Below, piece after piece: positions 5,701-5,882 of a stretch of 5,882 bases of DNA; the stretch's first letter is position 1, and each line of letters opens with the position of its first letter. Below the pieces are notes generated by a model. That model was given only the letters and a program-made list of their open reading frames with translations, ran no database searches and was not told the origin of the DNA. A program made the position numbers and the translations under genes. Source of the stretch: Deltaproteobacteria bacterium UBA796. GTDB lineage: Bacteria; Myxococcota_A; UBA796. Location: contig DBIS01000348.1 in the NCBI GenBank assembly GCA_002296975.1, positions 1-5,882 of the forward strand. The letters are read 5' to 3'.

Positions 5701-5882
5701 CCGACTCACTTCCACATCTTTCTACCGAGTTTTTTACTTGGCTATGGTGGGCTTCAGAAGACGGCGGAGGGCGCATTGACGTCGGTGGTGAGGAGATCAT
5801 TCTTTGGGTCGACGATCGCCTGGCATTTCGTTTGCCCTCAGAGGACGCCGCCCGGATGGTGATGACCGGTGCCGATACAGCC
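5697..5882 (+). CDS. Probable C-terminal part of split RdgC (partial, runs off window)
   Basis: The frame opens at ATG 5697, overlapping the RdgC-like stop (ATGA), and is still open at the window end (62 codons seen). It begins MTDSLPHLSTEFFTWLWWAS, then GGGRIDVGGEEIILWVDDRLAFRLP and SEDAARMVMTGADTA. This order matches the segment of classical RdgC after its central domain: L-TEW-GS, then GF-L-DEAEL, then the dLTSEEI--HIEAGK region. The gene placed directly after an RdgC lacking this part supports the reading as the split-off C-terminal portion. The strong ribosome-binding site and the overlap suggest the two products are made together, perhaps in equal amounts. The remainder, including any catalytic or DNA-binding residues, is outside the window. 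The similarity is recognised by eye, so it is moderate evidence; an unrelated partner protein remains possible. Confidence 0.65.
   Translation, partial: MTDSLPHLSTEFFTWLWWASEDGGGRIDVGGEEIILWVDDRLAFRLPSEDAARMVMTGADTA

Noticed and set aside
5128..5715. Minus-strand open frame of 195 codons
   Set aside because: It is antisense to the RdgC-like gene, whose family match is clear, and the antisense product shows no domain.

Overview
The window reads as chromosomal DNA from a GC-rich Gram-negative bacterium. Two genes begin with very short lipoprotein signal peptides ending in LAC, the genes are tightly packed, and one is an FG-GAP-type repeat protein. This resembles Myxococcota and related former Deltaproteobacteria, but that placement is inference and no marker gene is present. 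I see no tRNA, rRNA, CRISPR array, transposase or integrase.

Left block (1-3395, all + strand). Five genes lie close together. They are the C-terminal end of an AstE/AspA-type (succinylglutamate desuccinylase/aspartoacylase-like) protein; a coiled-coil protein with a four-cysteine zinc-ribbon-like motif and a C-terminal domain resembling DUF2325; a class I SAM-dependent methyltransferase; a putative lipoprotein with FG-GAP-like repeats; and a CPBP/Abi (CAAX-protease-like) membrane protease. The last four are separated by 4 nt, a 4-bp GTGA overlap and a 4-bp ATGA overlap, so they are probably one translationally coupled operon. No shared pathway is evident from their sequences.

Middle (3396-4444). 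A minus-strand lipoprotein gene with a beta-propeller-like segment converges on the CPBP gene. Its start faces, across 104 bp, the start of the next plus-strand gene. That divergent intergenic region holds a strong inverted repeat (9-bp perfect arms) ending at the base before the Shine-Dalgarno of the plus-strand gene.

Right block (4445-5882, + strand). This is the most interesting part. A 220-aa protein ends in a recognisable Hfq/Sm-like domain and appears to carry a second, diverged Sm-like copy in its N-terminal half. Its gene overlaps by 25 bp a short RdgC-family gene that matches only the N-terminal two thirds of classical RdgC. That gene in turn overlaps (ATGA) a further gene, cut by the window end, whose visible 62 residues resemble the missing C-terminal part of RdgC. 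The block may therefore be a split RdgC (nucleoid/recombination-associated DNA-binding protein) made together with a tandem Hfq-like putative RNA-binding protein. The individual family calls rest on sequence motifs. The split-RdgC and tandem-Sm readings, and any joint function, are inference.
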